Made by a program: the position numbers and the translations under genes. This document shows positions 7,326-12,305 of a stretch of DNA of 12,305 nt, one piece after another. This DNA is from DATHBP01 sp035296085 (GTDB taxonomy: Bacteria; Actinomycetota; Actinomycetes; Propionibacteriales; Nocardioidaceae), in the NCBI GenBank assembly GCA_035296085.1, contig DATHBP010000001.1, forward strand, positions 1 through 12,305, given 5' to 3'. The notes under the pieces are model-generated. The model did no database searches. It was not told the origin of the DNA and worked only from the letters and a program-made list of their open reading frames with translations. Positions within the stretch are counted from its first letter, which is position 1. Every line of letters begins with the position of its first letter.

Positions 7326-7330
7326 TTGTG

Positions 7331-7819
7331 TTACCCGCCGCAGTGCGGCTCGGCGGGGATAAGCAGGTCACCCTCCTGGGGGGCGCTGAAGAACGTGGCG
7401 ACGAGAACCGTCTCGCCGTCGCCGCTGTTCCACGCGGTGTGAGCGTGCCCGGACCCGGCGTCGACGAACGCAGTGCCTGCTGGATAAACCAGCTCGGTGC
7501 ACTTCTCGACTCCCTGGTAGGTGAGCTCACCAGCGGCGACGTTGACGATCACGGGTCCAGGGTGAGAATGCCAGGGGAACTTCGCGCCGGGCTGCAAGGT
7601 GATCCTGGCGGTGAAAGTGCGTGACGGGTTCTTGTCGTTGATGACGATCCGATGCTCCCCCTCTTTCACCTTGAGCTTCAAGTCAACGTTGTCCGTGAAG
7701 ACCGAGCGGGGGGTGAGTGGCTCGATGGTGATTGGCACTTGGGCCGTCGATGGCATCACCTGTAGGGCCAGGGCAGCAGTCAAGACAACTGCGCCGCCAG
7801 CAAGCCGGTTTCTGGTCAT
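7331..7819 (-). CDS. Secreted single-domain cupin protein
   Basis: A 162-residue protein with a Sec-type signal (MTRNR, hydrophobic GGAVVLTAALALQVM, likely cleavage near STA-Q at about 26-27). The mature part is one cupin barrel. Motif 1 is G78-x5-H84-S-H86, but the usual Glu four or five residues after HxH is missing (PGPVIVN). Motif 2 supplies H127 and N131 (GHAHTAWN), with H125 beside it. A three-His metal site is thus plausible. C107 and C160 could form a disulfide outside the cell. I chose the ATG at 7819 because GAGGAGGG sits 7 bases upstream and the signal peptide starts there; an in-frame start at 7927 would add 36 atypical residues. It lies 52 bases before the ECF sigma gene on the same strand. 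Activity is unknown: cupins include dioxygenases, isomerases and simple binding proteins, and nothing here selects one. Confidence 0.85.
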   Translation of the reverse strand: MTRNRLAGGAVVLTAALALQVMPSTAQVPITIEPLTPRSVFTDNVDLKLKVKEGEHRIVINDKNPSRTFTARITLQPGAKFPWHSHPGPVIVNVAAGELTYQGVEKCTELVYPAGTAFVDAGSGHAHTAWNSGDGETVLVATFFSAPQEGDLLIPAEPHCGG

Positions 7820-8156
7820 GCTCGATCCCTCCTCGCAGTAAAAGCTTCGGATAGCGGTGTGAGCTCCGAACTCGGCACGAGCCGCAAGCCGGAGGGTTGG
7901 CACCCACCGTCCGGGGCGAGGTCCCACCCGTTGATCTGCGGCACGCTGCTCACATGGGTCAAGACGACGGGTCGAGTCGAAGGTTGACCGGATCGCCGCA
8001 GAACTTTGGCTGCCTCGTCACAGCCGCCGGTGCCGCGGAGCCGACTCCGTCGCGACGTACTCGGACAACTCTGCGGACCGTGCCGCTACTTCACTGCGCT
8101 CGCACAGCGATCGCATGCGCTCGGACTGCCGGAGGACGTGCTCAGGGAGCGAGATC
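7820..8156. other. 337-base intergenic region, no gene supported
   Basis: This lies between the response-regulator stop and the cupin start, both on the minus strand, so it must contain the 3' end of the kinase-regulator transcript and the cupin promoter. Visible items: the strong cupin ribosome binding site (GAGGAGGG on the minus strand, 7827-7834); a small hairpin CGGAG-CCGA-CTCCG at 8036-8049, without a T-run, that could help end the upstream transcript; and overlapping palindromes GCGATCGC and GCATGC at 8107-8118. Open frames crossing it have no recognisable domain. I found no convincing -10/-35 pair. Confidence 0.5.
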
Positions 8157-9092
8157 TCAGGCGGTCGCGACGACGTCGGGAATCGCCCACTCGATGACTT
8201 GGTTCCGGCCGGCCGCTTTGGCTTGGTAGAGGGCTAGGTCGGCCCGTCTTAGCACTTGTTCGCTGTTCGTTGCGTCGCCCGGGGAGAACGTCGCTATTCC
8301 AGTGCTGATCGTCAACGTTCCGGTCCGCGAGTCGGCGTGTTCGATGCCGAGGTCTTGTACGGTCGCGCGCAAACGTTCAAGTGCGGAAGCGGCTGTCGCT
8401 GACTGTTGTTCGGGCAGAACGAGCAGGAACTCCTCACCGCCATAGCGGTAGACGCCCTCACCCTGTCGGCTCGAGGCGGATAAGGCTGCGGCGACGGATT
8501 GCAGTGCCTTGTCGCCAGCCTGGTGACCGTAGGTGTCGTTGTAGTGCTTGAACAAGTCGATGTCACAGAGCGCCAGTGAGTAGCCGCGGCCGTAGCGAAC
8601 GCTGCGTGTATGTAGGTCCGCGAGGTCCGCGGTGAGCTTTAGCCGGTTGTTCAACTGGGTGAGGGGGTCGGTCTGGGCTTGTTTAGCAAGCTGCATGCGG
8701 TACCGATCGAGTTCTTGGTGCAACGAGGTCACGCGTTGCGCCACGAGCAGTCGGGAATACAGTGTGAACGGGTCGAGCGGCTTGATGACGTAGTCGTCCG
8801 CCCCGGCGTCGATGCCGGCTAGGACCTCATCGTGGCTTGCTAGGGACGTGAGCAAGACGACGTAGGTATAGGCGTTGCCCTCGCTTGCGCGGACGGCCCG
8901 GCACAGCTGCAAACCGTCCATCCCGGGCGGCATGATCCGGTCCGTGACCAACACGTCCGGTTGGTGCTCAACGAACATGGACCAGGCCAGGTCTCCGTTG
9001 GCGGCCTCCAAGCACTCGTGACCGAGGTCCTTTACGACTGTCGTGGCGACCAGCCGGATACCGAAGTCGTCGTCTGCGACGAGCACCTTCAT
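8157..9092 (-). CDS. Response regulator diguanylate cyclase (REC-GGDEF, PleD/WspR-like)
   Basis: A 311-residue regulator predicted to make cyclic di-GMP when phosphorylated. Receiver domain at about 1-120: acidic pocket D7-D9, phosphoacceptor D51 (VLVTDRIMPPGMDG), T82 and K104 (VIKP), all intact. After a short helical linker (about 121-138), the GGDEF domain runs to about 305, with TDPLTQLNNR, CDIDLFKHYND and an intact GGEEF at 218-222. The position of the RxxD inhibitory site holds RQGE (209-212), so product inhibition may be weakened. Activation would be by phosphorylation-driven dimerisation, as known for PleD and WspR. Its ATG overlaps the stop of the hybrid kinase (ATGA, 9089-9092), so the two are very likely cotranscribed and translationally coupled, making this the obvious phosphorelay target. 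It has no DNA-binding domain. Confidence 0.96.
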   Translation of the reverse strand: MKVLVADDDFGIRLVATTVVKDLGHECLEAANGDLAWSMFVEHQPDVLVTDRIMPPGMDGLQLCRAVRASEGNAYTYVVLLTSLASHDEVLAGIDAGADDYVIKPLDPFTLYSRLLVAQRVTSLHQELDRYRMQLAKQAQTDPLTQLNNRLKLTADLADLHTRSVRYGRGYSLALCDIDLFKHYNDTYGHQAGDKALQSVAAALSASSRQGEGVYRYGGEEFLLVLPEQQSATAASALERLRATVQDLGIEHADSRTGTLTISTGIATFSPGDATNSEQVLRRADLALYQAKAAGRNQVIEWAIPDVVATA

Positions 9093-12000
9093 CGTGCGCC
9101 CGCTACTACGTCGTGCAGGATGCCGGCCGCGCGAACAAGTTCACCTTCTAGCTCGGCGAGCAACTCTGCACCTGGTGGCTCCGCGGCGGTGGCTGAGCTT
9201 TCCACCCGGGTACAGAGCGCGGTGACGGTGGGAAGGCCGATGTTGGAGGCGGCGCCTTTCAACTGGTGTGCAGATTCGCCGACGCCGCGCGAGTTGCCGG
9301 TCTCGGCCGCGTCGCGCATCGCTGCCATGATGTCGGGGCAGTCTTGGAGGAAGGCGTCAACGGCCGCGGGGAGCAAGCCCCAGCCGTCGTCAGGTCCGAG
9401 ACCCCGTAGGAGGGACTGGCGCTCCTGGTCGACGGTCATAGGCGCGGCGGGGGGTTCCTCAGGGCCTTGCACGTTCGGTGTCGACGCGAGAGGGCGGGAC
9501 ACCCAGCGTGCCAAGGCGTCGCTGATCGCGTTGACGTTGACTGGTTTCGCGACGTAGTCGTCCATGCCCACGGCCAGACAGCGCTCACGGTCCTCAGCCA
9601 TCGCGCCGGCTGTCATCGCGATGATCGGTACTCGATCACCGCTGCCTTGTCTGCGGCGGATTTCCTCGGTCGCGGTGAACCCGTCCATCACCGGCATGTG
9701 ACAGTCCATCAGTACGGCCGCGTAGGGGGTGGCCGCGATGGCCTCCAGCGCTTCAGCGCCGTTGGCTACCAGGTCGACCTGGTAGCCGAGTTTGGACAGC
9801 ACCCCTTCGGCAACGAGCTGGTTCACAGCGTTGTCTTCGACCACGAGTACCCGTCCCAGGTATGCAGTAGGGCTCGAACGGGGCATCTGGTCGGCTACCG
9901 GCAATGTGACAGGCTCCGGAGTAGGTGCCAGCAGCCGCATTAGCCGGTCGTAGAACTCCGAGCTGCGCACCGGCTTGGTAAGCCACTCGCGCACTCCGGC
10001 CTGTCTCAATTCCTCGGCGTCGAGCTGCATGGTGGACGTCAACATGATGAGCCGGGTGCTCTTGATCGTCTCGTCGGCAGAAATCATGCGCGCCAACTCG
10101 AGTCCGTCGATGTCGGGCATGCACATGTCCAGGACTGCAATGGCGTATGGGTGCCCTGCCGCCGCCGCGTCCCGCATGAGCGACACCGCCCTGTGTGGGT
10201 GCTCGGCGACGTCGGGACGCATACGCCACGAGCTCAGTTGGGACTGGAGGATGAGTCGGTTGGTCGCGTTGTCGTCGACGATCAGTACCGGTAGGTCGGT
10301 GAGCCGGTCAGCGGTCAGCGGCTCGGTCAAGACCGCTGTGTGAGCGGTCACCGCCAGCGGCACCTGGAACCAGAACGTGCTGCCAGACCCTTCCTCGCTG
10401 TCGACTCCGATCTGCCCATCCATCGCCTCGGTGAGCCGGCGGGAAATCGCTAATCCTAAACCGGTACCGCCGAAACGCCGGGTGGTGGACGCGTCCGCCT
10501 GTGAGAACGACTCGAACAGGCGCGAGCGCGCTTCCGCCGAGATACCGATGCCTGTGTCGGCTACCTGGAATCGGATCAGTTCGCGGCCATCCCCGGCCTC
10601 GCTCGCTCGTACGGCGATCACGACCTCACCTGCTGCGGTAAACTTCACGGCGTTCGAAGCGAGGTTCAACAAGATCTGTCGGATACGGCCGCAGTCGCCG
10701 ACTAGGGTTTTTGGCACCTCGGGCTGACAGTAGGCGACGAGTTCCAACCCCTTGCTGTGTGCCGTGAACGCCAACAGTGACGCAACTTCCTCGACCAGTT
10801 GGCGTGGGTCGAAGTCAGCGAGTTCGAGCTCGACTTTGCCGGCCTCAAGCTTCGAGAAGTCCAAGATGTCGTTGATCACGGTCAACAGCGCCTCACCGGC
10901 TCCCTGAACTCCTTCGGCGTACTGGCGCTGGGTCTCGTCCAGCGGCGTGTCCAAGAGCAGGTTCGTCAGTCCGATCACACCGTTCATCGGCGTCCTGATC
11001 TCATGGCTCATGGTCGCCAGGAACTCCGACTTCAGACGTGACGACTCCAGAGCCTGGCCGCGGGCCGATTCGAGGTCTGCCTGGGCCGCCCGGCGTTGGG
11101 TGACGTCTTGTCCGATGGCCGAGATGCCCTGCACAACGTCGCCCTCGCGGATCGGCGAGAATGTGAACGCTGCCGGCACCACGGTGCCATCCGCCCGCAG
11201 CCAGCCAGCCTCATAGTTGTTGATCTGCTCGCCGCGGCGAACGCGTTCCAGCACTTGGACAAAGTCGGCGCTTGTCTGGTCGCTTTGGTCAGCCGGTGTG
11301 AGTACCGCGATGTGCCGCCCCAGGATCTCGGCGCTCGAGTGTCCGAACAGACGCCCAGCCCCCGGGTTCCAGATCTCGATCGTCCCATCCACGGACATCG
11401 CGATGATTGCGTCGCTCGACGACTGGACTATCGAGCCCAAGCCGGCAAGCTCGGTGTTGCGCAAAGCCACCTTGTTCTGGAGGTCTCGGGTAAGCATGTT
11501 CTCGTACACGATCATCATCTGGCGTGCAGTCACCGCGACCAGGAGAGCGGCCCCGGTGATCAGTAGGAACCGGTCCTCCCCGAGGTCGGCTCTCGCAGAG
11601 ACAACGATGGCGAAGAACACCGGTACATAAGGAACAAGCTCGATGACGAGTCCGACTTCCCGGCGAACTTCCGTGCCCGCCGGTGACCGTGGCACCCAAG
11701 GAGACAGAGCAACGAGGAACCAGGCGGTCATCCAACCTGCGACCATCGGCGTGCCGGTCGCGCCAGTGTCACCGCTGGCCACCAAGGAGACAAAGGTGCT
11801 GTCAGTAACTGTCAATACGACCAGTCCGCCGCCGAGAAACAGCCACGGTATGCGTTGGCCGGCGGGTCGCCGCATGCCCAGCGTCAGCACCAGCGAGGCC
11901 AGAAGTACATCGACCGCCGGGTAGGCAAGTCCAGTCAACCGGGCAAGCGAATCCTGTCCACCCGCCTGGTACACCACGTGGAGGACACTTGCCCAGCTGA

Positions 12001-12305
12001 CGAACAGGACACCGATGGCTATGACGAGCGCGTCGAGCAAGGTACGCAGCCGTGAGGACAGACGCTCGGTGGCCTTGGGAAACAGCAGAAGCGCTGCCAC
12101 CGCCGGCACGACATAGCCGACGTATCCCAGGTCAGCCACCGACGGGAAGGGATAAGCGTGGTTACGCGCAACCCCGTAGACGGTCCATACAATCTGCGCA
12201 AGCGCCCAAACGCTGGCGGCCACCGCCAGCATCGTCCACGCTCGCCGCTCCTCGTCTGCTCTGCGCGCGGCCCAGGCACAGCTCACCGCAGCCGTCGCCG
12301 CGGCA
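9089..12305 (-). CDS. Membrane hybrid histidine kinase with PAS, two receivers and Hpt; N-terminus beyond window
   Basis: A BarA-like multistep phosphorelay kinase. The frame stays open to the right edge (Ala-rich residues precede the GTG at 12286), so the start is missing. Numbered from that GTG: eight hydrophobic segments at roughly 17-39, 50-70, 83-105, 117-137, 147-169, 180-197, 213-230 and 238-258 form the membrane sensor; PAS at about 283-400; HisKA with H428 (SHEIRTPMNG); HATPase with N545, DTGIG 577-581 and GGTGLGL 606-612; receiver 1 at about 665-780 (D720, T750, K771); receiver 2 at about 810-925 (D861, T892, K914); Hpt at about 965-1060 with H1007 (SAHQLKGAASN). All key residues are intact, so the full His-Asp-His path is possible within one protein. 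The membrane region resembles those found on actinobacterial GGDEF/EAL proteins; its ligand is unknown. The REC-GGDEF gene follows with a 4-base overlap. Confidence 0.96.
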   Translation of the reverse strand, partial: AAATAAVSCAWAARRADEERRAWTMLAVAASVWALAQIVWTVYGVARNHAYPFPSVADLGYVGYVVPAVAALLLFPKATERLSSRLRTLLDALVIAIGVLFVSWASVLHVVYQAGGQDSLARLTGLAYPAVDVLLASLVLTLGMRRPAGQRIPWLFLGGGLVVLTVTDSTFVSLVASGDTGATGTPMVAGWMTAWFLVALSPWVPRSPAGTEVRREVGLVIELVPYVPVFFAIVVSARADLGEDRFLLITGAALLVAVTARQMMIVYENMLTRDLQNKVALRNTELAGLGSIVQSSSDAIIAMSVDGTIEIWNPGAGRLFGHSSAEILGRHIAVLTPADQSDQTSADFVQVLERVRRGEQINNYEAGWLRADGTVVPAAFTFSPIREGDVVQGISAIGQDVTQRRAAQADLESARGQALESSRLKSEFLATMSHEIRTPMNGVIGLTNLLLDTPLDETQRQYAEGVQGAGEALLTVINDILDFSKLEAGKVELELADFDPRQLVEEVASLLAFTAHSKGLELVAYCQPEVPKTLVGDCGRIRQILLNLASNAVKFTAAGEVVIAVRASEAGDGRELIRFQVADTGIGISAEARSRLFESFSQADASTTRRFGGTGLGLAISRRLTEAMDGQIGVDSEEGSGSTFWFQVPLAVTAHTAVLTEPLTADRLTDLPVLIVDDNATNRLILQSQLSSWRMRPDVAEHPHRAVSLMRDAAAAGHPYAIAVLDMCMPDIDGLELARMISADETIKSTRLIMLTSTMQLDAEELRQAGVREWLTKPVRSSEFYDRLMRLLAPTPEPVTLPVADQMPRSSPTAYLGRVLVVEDNAVNQLVAEGVLSKLGYQVDLVANGAEALEAIAATPYAAVLMDCHMPVMDGFTATEEIRRRQGSGDRVPIIAMTAGAMAEDRERCLAVGMDDYVAKPVNVNAISDALARWVSRPLASTPNVQGPEEPPAAPMTVDQERQSLLRGLGPDDGWGLLPAAVDAFLQDCPDIMAAMRDAAETGNSRGVGESAHQLKGAASNIGLPTVTALCTRVESSATAAEPPGAELLAELEGELVRAAGILHDVVAGAR

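Noticed and set aside
8107..8118. Overlapping palindromes GCGATCGC and GCATGC
   Set aside because: Short palindromes of this sort are expected in GC-rich DNA, and no repeat copies or neighbouring regulatory signals were seen.
7897..8229. Possible small plus-strand gene in the 337-base intergenic region
   Set aside because: It overlaps the end of the response regulator, has no ribosome site and no recognisable domain.

Overview
This window appears to be chromosomal DNA from a high-GC Gram-positive bacterium, most likely a soil-type actinobacterium. The basis is GC-rich coding with strong G/C third positions, GTG starts, an ECF sigma factor with a C-terminal SnoaL-like domain (the SigG/SigX5, TIGR02960-type family, mostly actinobacterial), and a DUF5995 protein. 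The genus cannot be read from the sequence alone. No rRNA, tRNA, CRISPR array, insertion sequence, integrase or phage gene is visible.

Layout. 1-1542 (+): 3' part of a GAF-GGDEF-EAL protein whose start lies upstream of the window. 1575-2522 (-): exported DUF5995 protein. 2615-4471 (+): PAS-PAS-GAF-GGDEF diguanylate cyclase, divergent from the DUF5995 gene. 4497-5909 (-): serine hydrolase of the class C beta-lactamase/esterase fold. 5996-6289 (+): small STAS-domain protein, whose stop codon overlaps that of the convergent ECF sigma factor at 6286-7278 (-). 7331-7819 (-): secreted cupin. 7820-8156: 337 bases without a convincing gene. 8157-9092 (-): response regulator with a GGDEF output. 9089-12305 (-): very large membrane hybrid histidine kinase (at least 8 TM segments, then PAS-HisKA-HATPase-REC-REC-Hpt), overlapping the regulator by ATGA and running off the right edge.

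How the genes work together. The main theme is cyclic di-GMP signalling: three separate GGDEF proteins in 12 kb, one also carrying an EAL phosphodiesterase domain. Each has a different input: a GAF remnant, PAS+PAS+GAF, and phosphorylation of a receiver. The right-hand pair looks like a complete multistep phosphorelay (His428, Asp720/Asp861, His1007, then Asp51 of the regulator) ending in c-di-GMP synthesis. A second theme is transcriptional and surface response: an ECF sigma factor with a built-in C-terminal domain, a STAS protein convergent with it, and a secreted cupin just upstream of it on the same strand. Links between these two themes are inference. No receptor (such as PilZ) or target gene for c-di-GMP is in the window.
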